In this document: one piece after another, positions 41,740-49,889 of the stretch
Position numbering within the stretch: position 1 is the stretch's first letter
Layout: every line of letters starts with the position of its first letter
Source of the DNA: JALHUB01 sp050010555
GTDB lineage: Bacteria > Chloroflexota > Dehalococcoidia > DSTF01 > JALHUB01
Direction of reading: 5' to 3'
NCBI GenBank assembly: GCA_050010555.1
Contig: JBEKKV010000004.1
Span: 1 to 64,000 of the forward strand
Length of the DNA stretch: 64,000 nucleotides
Position numbers and translations under genes: made by a program
Notes under the pieces: model-generated
The model's input: only the letters and a program-made list of their open reading frames with translations
The model's database searches: none
What the model was told of the DNA's origin: nothing

Positions 41740-42240
41740 CTACTGCGAGGCGGCCCAGAGTGTGAGCGACGCGGTCCCGTCGTCGTTATTCGCCAGAATG
41801 ATCCAGGCAGCCGTCTTGCCGCCGTCCTTCGTCCAGGCCGCCGACAAAAGCGTTGGGTCGTCGAAGTCGCCGCCAGTGGGATGAACCTCAGTCCAACCGC
41901 TCATCTCCTCCTTGTACCAGGCGAAGACCACCAGGGCGTTATCGTTCGTGTCATACATCGTGCTGGCGGCCGTTCCGTAGACCGTCCCGCTTCCATCCGT
42001 CCCGATTACCGGGATCGCCGCGTCGGCGCCGGACCACTGGTTGCGGGTGACTTCCGTGGCCCCCGGATAGACCGGCACATCGTTCAGGGACATGCTCGCG
42101 GCGTTATCCTTCGGCGTTGCCGTCGCCTGAGAAAGAGGCGTCGCCGATTCGCTTGCCTTCTCGCTCCCACCGCAGGCGGCGAGAGACGCAGCGGCTAGGG
42201 CCAGGAGGGCAAGAAAGGCAAGACTCCAGAACCTTCGCAC
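41740..42240 (-). CDS. Small lipoprotein with DVPVYPGA domain, copy 1
   Basis: 166 aa. Lipoprotein signal (LALLALAAASLAACGG, Cys at about 22), a Ser/Thr-rich linker, then a domain with NDVPVYPGATEV, VVFAWYKEEMSGWTEV, AAWTKDGGKTAAWIIL and SLTLWAASQ. It is clearly related to the next lipoprotein upstream. The short domain resembles DVPxYPGA-type putative periplasmic or extracellular lipoprotein domains of unknown function. Transcribed convergent to larC, 18 nt apart. Confidence 0.75.
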   Translation of the reverse strand: MRRFWSLAFLALLALAAASLAACGGSEKASESATPLSQATATPKDNAASMSLNDVPVYPGATEVTRNQWSGADAAIPVIGTDGSGTVYGTAASTMYDTNDNALVVFAWYKEEMSGWTEVHPTGGDFDDPTLLSAAWTKDGGKTAAWIILANNDDGTASLTLWAASQ

Positions 42241-42500
42241 GAATCGTCTCCTTGCGCGCGCCGGCAGCGTCGATGTCGCCGCATTATCGTCGGAATCCTG
42301 GAGGCCGTCAATTAGAGGGGACGATTAGGTGAATGCCCGACGGCCGGACGGGGCTGCGGTGGCCGCGAAGCCCAGCCCCGTTCCTTGAGGTCAGGAAGCG
42401 CTCGCTACGATATAGACCTCTGAAGAGGAGCGGGCAACGCAATCCCAAGGGCGCGCTGCCCGCGCAGATAGCCAACTAGAGCCCAGGCTTGGGGGCGATG
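42241..42500. other. Gap between the two lipoprotein genes
   Basis: 260 bp with two GC-rich inverted repeats (ACGGGGCTG/CAGCCCCGT around 42338-42382 and GCGGGCA/TGCCCGC around 42431-42464) but no T-run and no open frame I can support. Probably promoter and leader of copy 1 and the end of copy 2. Confidence 0.4.
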
Positions 42501-43037
42501 CTACTTAGAGCCGACCCAGATACTAAGCGAAGTCGTACCGCCGCTTGCCCCGACGGTTATCCAGGCAGCCTCGTTGCCGTTGTCCTTCGACCAGGCTGCA
42601 AAGGCACCGGTGTCGCTCCCGGTGCCGCCGCTGAACGATCCTTCGTCTTTCCAGCCGCTCATGTTGCTCTTGTACCAGTCGAAGACCTGCTGCGGGCCAT
42701 CGTTCGTCTGGTAAATAGCGTAAGCGACGTTCGTGTAGTCTGCCGCGTTCAAATCGGAGCCAATAGCCGGTATTGACGCCGAGGAGCCGGAGTACTCGCC
42801 GCTGCTGAGCTTCGTGGCCCCGGGGTAGACAGGTACGTCGCTCAGGGAGCCGCCACCCGTGCCGCCGCTACTGGTCGACGCCGGCGCGCTTGTCGCACTG
42901 GTTGACGGCGTCGATGCCGTTTGCGCCGGCTTAGCTGTTGCAGTCGGCGACGAGCTACTGCTGCCGCCGCAAGCGACGAAAGTCCCGCTGGCAACGATTG
43001 CCAGCACCATCAACAGGCAAATCCATGACCTCTTCAC
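42501..43037 (-). CDS. Small lipoprotein with DVPVYPGA domain, copy 2
   Basis: 178 aa from GTG 43037, with AAGGAGG 6 nt upstream. Signal with lipobox VASGTFVACGG (Cys at about 23), a long Ser/Thr/Ala linker (SSSSSPTATAKPAQT..), then the same domain as copy 1: SDVPVYPGATKL, VFDWYKSNMSGWKDE, FAAWSKDNGNEAAWIT, SLSIWVGSK. The paralogues are adjacent and co-oriented, so they arose by tandem duplication. Function unknown. Confidence 0.75.
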   Translation of the reverse strand: MKRSWICLLMVLAIVASGTFVACGGSSSSSPTATAKPAQTASTPSTSATSAPASTSSGGTGGGSLSDVPVYPGATKLSSGEYSGSSASIPAIGSDLNAADYTNVAYAIYQTNDGPQQVFDWYKSNMSGWKDEGSFSGGTGSDTGAFAAWSKDNGNEAAWITVGASGGTTSLSIWVGSK

Positions 43038-43145
43038 CAGACACCTCCTTGTGTGCAGACCGTATAGCAAACTTAGCCTATTATCCCGCGAAAACGCCGG
43101 GCCCGTCAATTTGAGAGCGGGTTGAAGGACTGGCTGCGCGCTGAG

Positions 43146-43889
43146 CTACGCCGTCGAGAAGCCCAGGCCCTGCTCCTTCAGGCTGAGATACCGCCCCTGC
43201 CCTATCACGACGTGGTCGAGCACCTCGATATCCAGCAGCTTGCCCGCCTCCACCGCCTGCTTGGTCATGGCGATGTCGTCATTTGAGGGCGTCGGGTCGC
43301 CGGAGGGATGATTGTGGACGAGGACGACCGCCGGGCAGTTCTGACGGATCGCCTCCCGGAACACTTCCGCTATCCGGATGAGCGACGTGTTGACGCTGCC
43401 GCGGTACACCTCCGGCACACCGAGCACCTGGTTGCGCTGGTTGAGCAGTACAATGCGCAGGTGCTCTTGCTCCAGAAGGCCCATCTCGCTGAGCAACAGG
43501 TTGGCTATGTCTTCCGGCGAGCGCACCACTGCCCGCTCCTCGGGCTGCGTCGAAGAGAGGCGGCGGCCCAGCTCCAGTGCCGCTTTCAGTTGCGCCGCCT
43601 TCGCCTCGCCGAGGCCGTGCTCGTTGCACAGCTCGCCGAAGCTCACCCGCGCCAGCCCGACGAGCCCCCGATGGGACGACAGCAGCCGCGAGGCCATCGC
43701 CAGCACGCTTTCCTTGTGCGCGCCGGTGCGCAGGATTATCGCCAGGAGCTCGGCGTTGGAGAGGGCGCTGGCGCCGAAGTCGCGCAGGCGCTCGCGGGGG
43801 CGCTCCGACGACGGCAGGTCCCTGATGAGCGTGTAGTATTCGGCTTTGCGCGGCGTCCCCGCCGACGAGAACGGCTCCTGCTCCTCCAA
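43146..43889 (-). CDS. radC: RadC/JAB-domain protein
   Basis: 247 aa from TTG 43889, with GGAGG 6 nt upstream. RadC family: an N-terminal helix-hairpin-helix-like part (LSNAELLAIILRTG, GLGEAKAAQLKAALELGRR) and a C-terminal MPN/JAB+ domain with EHLRIVLLNQRNQVLG, SLIRIAEVFREAI and the metal motif LVHNHPSGDPTPSNDD, all ligands present. Despite the name its role in DNA repair is not established; some members are linked to mobile DNA, but no mobile element is seen here. Confidence 0.9.
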   Translation of the reverse strand: MEEQEPFSSAGTPRKAEYYTLIRDLPSSERPRERLRDFGASALSNAELLAIILRTGAHKESVLAMASRLLSSHRGLVGLARVSFGELCNEHGLGEAKAAQLKAALELGRRLSSTQPEERAVVRSPEDIANLLLSEMGLLEQEHLRIVLLNQRNQVLGVPEVYRGSVNTSLIRIAEVFREAIRQNCPAVVLVHNHPSGDPTPSNDDIAMTKQAVEAGKLLDIEVLDHVVIGQGRYLSLKEQGLGFSTA

Positions 43890-44002
43890 CCTTACCCTCC
43901 AGGACTCGCTTCTACGCCATCGAGGAGATCGGCGTACACGCTGCGGCGGCCGGACCAGGCGGCGTCCGGCGAGCAAAGGCCCTCTTTCAAGAGATTCCCT
44001 GC

Positions 44003-44542
44003 CTACTGGGGAAGGTTCAGTATCTGTCCGGGCTGAAGAATCGGGTTCGACGGGTCGAGGCCGTTATGGGTGGCTATCTGCCACATGAAGTCGTTGATGC
44101 CCATGCCGGTCGGCAGGTAGCGGGTCGCGATGTCGACGAGGGTGTCGCCGGGCTGCACCGTGTAAGCGATTACGCCGCCGGCCGTAGGCGTCGCCGCCGG
44201 CGAGGCGTTCGGCGATGCGTTGGGCGACGGGTTCGGCGATGCGTTGGGGGTCGGCGTGGGTCCGCCCGTCGGCGTGCGGACGATGGCGGTCGTGGCCGTC
44301 GGCTGGACGATGTTGAAGGTGGACTGGCTTGCTTCTTGCGGCGGCTTGAGGAGCAGGTAGAGGGCGACAACGGTCCCCAGGAGCAGCGCCAGCAGAGTGC
44401 CGCGATAGAGCAGGAAGGAGGGGAGCGCCCCAGCCGGCTTGAGGCAGCGCTCGCACAGCTCGTCCCCGTGCTCGTCACAGTAGAGCCTACCGCAGCGTCG
44501 GCATTCGCGCGTCGCATCCTTGTCGCAGCTAAAGCACCTCAT
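44003..44542 (-). CDS. Zinc-finger / transmembrane / LysM protein
   Basis: 179 aa. The first 35 residues are a B-box-like zinc finger (CFSCDKDATRECRRCGRLYC .. CERC), then one membrane span (about 47-66, LLALLLGTVVALYLLL), a Pro/Ser/Asn linker with N-A-S-P-N repeats (about 95-125), and a C-terminal LysM domain (YTVQPGDTLVDIATRYLP .. ILQPGQILNLPQ). With the finger inside the cell and LysM outside, it would bridge cytoplasm and peptidoglycan. It follows the rplL gene by 70 nt in the same direction. Confidence 0.8.
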   Translation of the reverse strand: MRCFSCDKDATRECRRCGRLYCDEHGDELCERCLKPAGALPSFLLYRGTLLALLLGTVVALYLLLKPPQEASQSTFNIVQPTATTAIVRTPTGGPTPTPNASPNPSPNASPNASPAATPTAGGVIAYTVQPGDTLVDIATRYLPTGMGINDFMWQIATHNGLDPSNPILQPGQILNLPQ

Positions 44543-44583
44543 GCAACGGAGAATATAGCAGCTTTCCCGCTCTTTCGCTAGAC

Positions 44584-44617
44584 GCTAGCGTTATTTTCGC
44601 TGAAGAAAATGGCTAGC
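44584..44617 (-). terminator. Hairpin at the end of rplL
   Basis: Minus strand: GCTAGC, then ATTTTC with loop TTCAGC and GAAAAT, then GCTAGC; the first arm includes the rplL stop codon. It has no following T-run, so it could be a weak terminator or an mRNA end. Confidence 0.35.
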
Positions 44618-45041
44618 GAAGCTCGACGGTGGCGCCAGCGTCCTTCAGCTTGTTGACCGCGACCTCTGCCTCTTCCTTGCTCACGCCCTCTTTGACGTTC
44701 GTCGGCGCGCTCTCGACGAGGTCTTTCGCCTCCTTGAGTCCAAGGGTCGTCACCTCGCGGACTGCCTTGATGACGTTGATCTTGTTGGCGCCCATGTCCT
44801 TGAGGACGACCGTGAACTCCGTCTGCTCCTCGGCTTCCTCCGCAGGGGCGGCGGCAGGCGCGGGCCCGGCGGCGGCCATCGGCGCAGCGGCCATGGCGAC
44901 CGGCGCGGCGGCAACGACGCCGAACTCCTCCTCGATGCGCTTGTTCAGGTCGCGCAGCTCAAGGATGGTCATCTCCTTGATCAGGTCGAATGCCTGGTCT
45001 ACGCGGTCGCCGTCTTTCTTGGCTGTCTTTGCTACTGGCAT
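44613..45041 (-). CDS. rplL: Ribosomal protein bL12 (L7/L12)
   Basis: 142 aa. N-terminal dimerisation helices (FDLIKEMTILELRDLNKRIE), an alanine/proline-rich hinge (APVAMAAAPMAAAGPAPAAA) and the C-terminal domain with EFTVVLKDMGANKINVIKAV and GLKEAKDLVESAP. Slightly longer than usual because the first 12 residues (MPVAKTAKKDGD) extend the N-terminus. It forms the ribosomal stalk that recruits translation GTPases. Last gene of the ribosomal operon. Confidence 0.97.
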   Translation of the reverse strand: MPVAKTAKKDGDRVDQAFDLIKEMTILELRDLNKRIEEEFGVVAAAPVAMAAAPMAAAGPAPAAAPAEEAEEQTEFTVVLKDMGANKINVIKAVREVTTLGLKEAKDLVESAPTNVKEGVSKEEAEVAVNKLKDAGATVELR

Positions 45042-45086
45042 CTGAATCTCCCTTCGAAGCGATTACCGTTTGGATGAAATGGGTTG

Positions 45087-45644
45087 TCAGGCCTCCAACT
45101 GCTGCGCCCGCGCATCGAGGAGGCCCTGGAATTGCCGCAGGCTGGAGTTCAAGAGCTGTGGCGTCGGCTGGACAAGCGCGCCGGCCAGCAACTGCGCCAG
45201 CCGCCACACGGGCGACCGCAGCGCTCCGGCGACCTGGCCGGCGAGGACGGGGCGCGGCGGCAGCGTCGAAAGCTCGCCGAGCTCCTTGGCCGTCAGCAAG
45301 CGGCCCTCGACGAAGGCTCGACGCGGCGCGAAGGCGTTTTTCGCCGACTGCACGTACTCGGTGACCGCCTTCGCCACCTCAACGGCGTCGCCGTAGCCGA
45401 TCATGACCGCCGTTGGGCCCTCGCCGAGCTCGCCTATCTCCGGCTTTTCAGCGGCGGCGGCGGCAAGTCGAAGCAGGGTGTTCTTCGTGACCTGCACTTC
45501 GACGCCTTTGGCCCGCATCTGGCGTCGCAGCGTGGTCATTTCCGCGACCCGCAGCCCCTGATAGGCGGCGCCGATGGCGATGGTTGCGCGCGTAAGCCGC
45601 TCCGTCAGCTCTTCGACGATTCGTAACTTCTTTGGTGCCGGCAT
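45087..45644 (-). CDS. rplJ: Ribosomal protein uL10
   Basis: 185 aa; ATG 45644 with GGGAGGG shortly upstream. uL10 pattern: IVEELTERLTRATIAI, DYQGL-like AYQGLRVAEMTTLRRQMRA, VTKNTLLRLA. The C-terminal helix that binds L12 dimers is LNSSLRQFQGLLDARAQQLE. Serves as base of the stalk and as the autogenous regulator through the leader just upstream. Confidence 0.95.
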   Translation of the reverse strand: MPAPKKLRIVEELTERLTRATIAIGAAYQGLRVAEMTTLRRQMRAKGVEVQVTKNTLLRLAAAAAEKPEIGELGEGPTAVMIGYGDAVEVAKAVTEYVQSAKNAFAPRRAFVEGRLLTAKELGELSTLPPRPVLAGQVAGALRSPVWRLAQLLAGALVQPTPQLLNSSLRQFQGLLDARAQQLEA

Positions 45645-45679
45645 GTTTCCCTCCCGGGCAACGAAAAGGCCCTTGCCGT

Positions 45680-45792
45680 CACAGACAAGAGCCGAGCACA
45701 TCGGGCGCCTACCAGCGGGATTTCGCCCGACCGTCATGCTTCGCCTCGGCGGGCTGCTTTAATCCGCTTTCAGGCGGAACCCGCTGTCTGTG
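45680..45792 (-). ncRNA. Ribosomal L10 leader
   Basis: Between rplA and rplJ. Ends pair as CACAGACA (45785-45792) with TGTCTGTG (45680-45687); inside are AGCGGG..CCCGCT and GCCGCC/GCCGAGG-like elements with AATCCCGC, as in the known L10(L12) leader. It would bind the L10-L12 complex and repress rplJL. Confidence 0.75.
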
Positions 45793-45852
45793 GCGTATTG
45801 CTTAGTCTATGTTCAATCGGCCGCGCGGACAACACGTCCGCGTCAGGCGATG

Positions 45853-46569
45853 CTACGACGTGGTGAGAGCGAGCGTCGAGTTAAGCTCCAGCTTGATCCC
45901 CGGCCCCATCGTCGTTGCAAGAGTAATGCTGCGGATGAACTGGCCCTTGGCGCCGGCCGGCCGCGCCTTCACCAGCGTCTCGACTATCGACGCCAGGTTC
46001 TCCAGCAGCTTCTGCTCCTCGAAGCCGATCTTGCCGATGGGGACGTGGATGATGGCGCTTCGGTCCAGCCGGTATTCGACCTTTCCCTGACGGGCATCCT
46101 GCACCGCCCGCGCCACGTCCTGCGCTTCGACGACGGTGCCGGAGCGCGGGTTGGGCATGAGGCCGCGCGGCCCGAGGACTCGACCCAGGCGTCCCACCTT
46201 GCCCATCATCTCCCGCTGGGCGAGGGCAACGTCGAAGTCTGTCCAGCCGCCTTCGACCTTCTTTATCAGCTCGTCCGCGCCGACGTAGTCGGCACCCGCC
46301 TCCTGCGCCTGCTTCTCCGCTTCGCCCTCCGCGAACACCAGCACGCGGACGGTTTTGCCCAGACCGTGCGGCAGCAGCACGGAGCCGCGGATCTGCTGGT
46401 CGGCGTGGCGAACGTCCAGCCCGGTGCGAACGTGCAGCTCCACCGTCTCGTCGAAGCGGACGTGGGCTGCCTTCTTGGCGAGCGCTATCGCCTCCGCTGG
46501 CGCGTAAGTCGCCTCGCGGTCTACGAGCGTCAGCGCCTCCTGGTGCTTCTTGCCAACCTTCGTTACCAC
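45853..46569 (-). CDS. rplA: Ribosomal protein uL1
   Basis: 238 aa from GTG (TAGTG overlap with rplK). uL1 motifs: FDETVELHVRTGLDVRHADQ, IRGSVLLPHGLGKTVRV, GPRGLMPNPRSGTV and YRLDRSAIIHVPIGK. Binds 23S rRNA at the L1 stalk and represses its operon mRNA in other bacteria. Confidence 0.97.
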   Translation of the reverse strand: MVTKVGKKHQEALTLVDREATYAPAEAIALAKKAAHVRFDETVELHVRTGLDVRHADQQIRGSVLLPHGLGKTVRVLVFAEGEAEKQAQEAGADYVGADELIKKVEGGWTDFDVALAQREMMGKVGRLGRVLGPRGLMPNPRSGTVVEAQDVARAVQDARQGKVEYRLDRSAIIHVPIGKIGFEEQKLLENLASIVETLVKARPAGAKGQFIRSITLATTMGPGIKLELNSTLALTTS

Positions 46570-46991
46570 TATTTGACCTCTATTCCCATGCTGCGGGCCG
46601 TTCCCTCGACCATGCGCATCGCCGCCTCGACGTCCGTCGCGTTCAGGTCGCGGAGCTTGACTTGGGCAATCTCGCGGACCTTATCGCGAGAGAGCTCGCC
46701 GACCTTCTCGCGCTTCTGCGCCGCGCTGCCCTTGTTGAGGCCCGTCGCCTTCTTGAGCAACTCCGACACGGGCGGCGTCTTGAGCACATAGGTGAAGGAG
46801 CGGTCCTCGAAGACTGTGATTTCGACTGGAACGATCGTTCCCGGCTGCGAGGCCGTCTTCTCGTTATAGTCCTTGCAGAACGACATGATGTTGACGCCGT
46901 GCTGGCCCAGAGCCGGCCCGACGGGCGGTGCGGGATTGGCCTTTCCGGCCTCAATCTGCAACTTGACGATTGCGCGGACTTTCTTTGCCAA
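46569..46991 (-). CDS. rplK: Ribosomal protein uL11
   Basis: 140 aa, the standard length. MAKKVRAIVKLQIEAGKANP, PPVGPALGQHGVNIMSFCKD and the C-terminal rRNA-binding LRDLNATDVEAAMRMVEGTA. Starts 1 nt after the nusG stop. Confidence 0.97.
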   Translation of the reverse strand: MAKKVRAIVKLQIEAGKANPAPPVGPALGQHGVNIMSFCKDYNEKTASQPGTIVPVEITVFEDRSFTYVLKTPPVSELLKKATGLNKGSAAQKREKVGELSRDKVREIAQVKLRDLNATDVEAAMRMVEGTARSMGIEVK

Positions 46992-46992
46992 T

Positions 46993-47634
46993 TTACAGCC
47001 TCTCCACCTGGAGGAAATCGAGCTCTACCGGGGTCTCCCGGCCGAAGAAGGAGACCAGCACGCGGACGCGGCCCTTCTCCAGGTTTATCTCGTCGACCTG
47101 GCCGACGAAGTCCATGAACGGCCCGTCGATGACGCGAACGCTCTGGCCGATGGTGAAGCCGACCTTGACGCGCGGCTCCTCCGAGCGCATCTGGCGCACG
47201 ATCTTGCGCACCTCGCTCGACTCCAGCGGCGTCGGCTTGACGCCCGAGCCGACGAAGCCGGTGACACCCGGCGTGTTCCGCACGACGAACCAGGCCCGGC
47301 TGGATTCCGGGTCATCGTCGCGCAACTCTATCATCTGTACCAGCACGTAGCCGGGAAACACCTTCTTCTCGACCGTGCGGCGCTGTCCGTCGCGGATCTC
47401 GATCTCGTCCTCCGTCGGCACGATCACCTGGAAGACGAGCTCTTTCGCGTCCATGGACTCGATGCGGTGCTCCAGGTTCGCCTTCACCTTGTTCTCGTAA
47501 CCCGAGTAGGTGTGGATGACGTACCAGGCACGGCCCTCGACCGGCGCGGCTATGTCTTCCTCGGCGGCCTGCGCTTCCGCCTGCGCTTCTTTCTTTTCTG
47601 CGTCTATTACTGCTGTCTTCTTTTTCCTCGGCAC
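46993..47634 (-). CDS. nusG: Transcription termination/antitermination factor NusG
   Basis: 213 aa from GTG. An acidic, alanine-rich N-terminal tail (about 1-32) precedes the NGN domain (WYVIHTYSGYENKVKANL, FPGYVLVQM, VRNTPGVTGFVG) and the KOW domain (GQSVRVIDGPFMDFVGQVDE). Couples RNA polymerase to ribosomes or Rho. Sits between secE and rplK as usual. Confidence 0.96.
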   Translation of the reverse strand: MPRKKKTAVIDAEKKEAQAEAQAAEEDIAAPVEGRAWYVIHTYSGYENKVKANLEHRIESMDAKELVFQVIVPTEDEIEIRDGQRRTVEKKVFPGYVLVQMIELRDDDPESSRAWFVVRNTPGVTGFVGSGVKPTPLESSEVRKIVRQMRSEEPRVKVGFTIGQSVRVIDGPFMDFVGQVDEINLEKGRVRVLVSFFGRETPVELDFLQVERL

Positions 47635-47645
47635 TTTAGTCCCCG

Positions 47646-47948
47646 TCAGCGTAATATCGTAGCATTCATGAACCAGTTGAACAGGACGTCGATTCCGCCG
47701 AGCAGCCCGCCGATGGCCGCGGACACGACGATGACGAGGATCGTGAGGTTCACGGTCTCGCGACGCGTCGGCCAGGTGACCTTGCGCAGCTCACTGATGA
47801 TGTCATCGGCCCAGCGCGGAAGGAAGCGGCGCCAGCCCTTGCGGGTGCGCGTAGGCGCGCCGCCCTTCGGGGGCCCTGACGCTCGCAGCGAAGGCGCCTT
47901 TTTCGATGGCTTGCTAACGGCGGGATGCCGTCTAAGCGCACGACTCAT
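47646..47948 (-). CDS. secE: Preprotein translocase subunit SecE
   Basis: 100 aa. A basic N-terminal tail of about 45 residues (RRHPAVSKPSKKAPSLRAS..) precedes the conserved amphipathic ELRKVTWPTRRETVNLT and a single membrane span. GGGAGG stands before the ATG. Part of the SecYEG channel. Confidence 0.95.
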   Translation of the reverse strand: MSRALRRHPAVSKPSKKAPSLRASGPPKGGAPTRTRKGWRRFLPRWADDIISELRKVTWPTRRETVNLTILVIVVSAAIGGLLGGIDVLFNWFMNATILR

Positions 47949-48004
47949 TATCTTCGCCTCCCACGCCCTTCGCCCCGTACCGCTCGCATCCGACCGACAC
48001 CGAC

Positions 48005-48169
48005 TTACCTGACCTCACGGTGCGCGCGGTGACAGCGGCAGCGCGGGCAGTACTTGCGCAGCTCGATACGTTCGGAGTCGTTGCGCCGGTTCTTCTCGGT
48101 TACGTAGTTCCGCTCCCGGCACTCTGAGCATGCCAGGGTGATGATCGCTCGTTCTTCTTTCTTCGCCAT
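48005..48169 (-). CDS. rpmG: Ribosomal protein bL33
   Basis: 54 aa, a small gene between tuf and secE. MAKKEERAIITLACSECRER, NYVTEKNRRNDSERIELRKY and C-P-R-C-R-C-H give bL33 with the four-cysteine zinc ribbon. The conserved position ahead of secE supports it. Confidence 0.93.
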   Translation of the reverse strand: MAKKEERAIITLACSECRERNYVTEKNRRNDSERIELRKYCPRCRCHRAHREVR

Positions 48170-48208
48170 CTAGCTCTCGACCAGCTTCGGGCCGGCCCCT
48201 CTCTCTTC

Positions 48209-49408
<1,200 letters not shown>

Positions 49409-49431
49409 GTCGCTTTGTTCCTCCTAGATTA

Positions 49432-49507
49432 TGGAGCCCACACTCGGACTCGAACCGAGGACCCCGTTCTTACCAAGAACGTGCTCTACCTGCTGAGCTA
49501 TGTGGGC
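49432..49507 (-). tRNA. tRNA-Thr (GGT)
   Basis: 76 nt including encoded CCA. Acceptor GCCCACA/TGTGGGC, anticodon stem CGTTC/GAACG with loop TTGGTAA, T-loop GTTCGAGTC. Just upstream of tuf. Confidence 0.95.
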
Positions 49508-49600
49508 ACCTGAACTACGGCGGCTTGCGCGGCGATCCTGCCTCCCTGCCGCCCCCTGGTCCGGTGCTTCGTTCTTCGGTTTCCCGTCTGAGCCTTCGAG

Positions 49601-49688
49601 TGGTGGAGGGGGCAGGATTCGAACCTGCGTAGCCTGTCAAGGCAGCGATTTTACAGACCGCCGGTTTTAGCCGCTCACCCACCCCTCC
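49601..49688 (-). tRNA. tRNA-Tyr (GTA)
   Basis: 88 nt with CCA and the long variable arm of class II tRNA-Tyr. Acceptor GGAGGGG/CCCCTCC, anticodon loop CTGTAAA. The 93 bp to the next tRNA holds nothing recognisable. Confidence 0.95.
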
Positions 49689-49701
49689 GCCTGCATCAAG
49701 C

Positions 49702-49777
49702 TGGAGCCCGAGGGGGGATTCGAACCCACCAACCTACCGATTACAAGTCGGTTGCGCTACCATTGCGCCACTCGGGC
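49702..49777 (-). tRNA. tRNA-Thr (TGT)
   Basis: 76 nt with CCA. Acceptor GCCCGAG/CTCGGGC, anticodon stem CCGAC/ATCGG-type with loop CTTGTAA. First tRNA of the thr-tyr-thr-tuf array. Confidence 0.95.
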
Positions 49778-49828
49778 TTGCTGCGCTCCACCCAAGGGCC
49801 CAATCCCTTTCGGGCGTAACAAAAGTAG

Positions 49829-49846
49829 GCCCCCGACAATCGGGGC
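49829..49846 (-). terminator. Hairpin between the tRNA promoter and the tRNAs
   Basis: Minus strand GCCCCGA/TCGGGGGC stem followed by CTACTTTTG. Could be the terminator of cysS, although it lies downstream of the tRNA-operon start. Confidence 0.45.
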
Positions 49847-49860
49847 TCTTAGCATACGTA

Positions 49861-49889
49861 AGTATAGGGATTGCCCCGCCCTAAGTCAA
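49861..49889 (-). promoter_or_regulatory. Promoter of the tRNA-tuf-ribosomal protein operon
   Basis: Minus strand: TTGACT (49884-49889), 17-nt spacer, TATACT (49861-49866). The -35 box overlaps the TGA of cysS. Confidence 0.65.

Noticed and set aside
43146..43889. radC as evidence of a mobile element
   Set aside because: No integrase, toxin or plasmid genes surround it; chromosomal radC is common.
49508..49600. A missing tRNA-Gly between the tRNA-Thr and tRNA-Tyr genes
   Set aside because: No cloverleaf or CCA end can be folded from these 93 bp.
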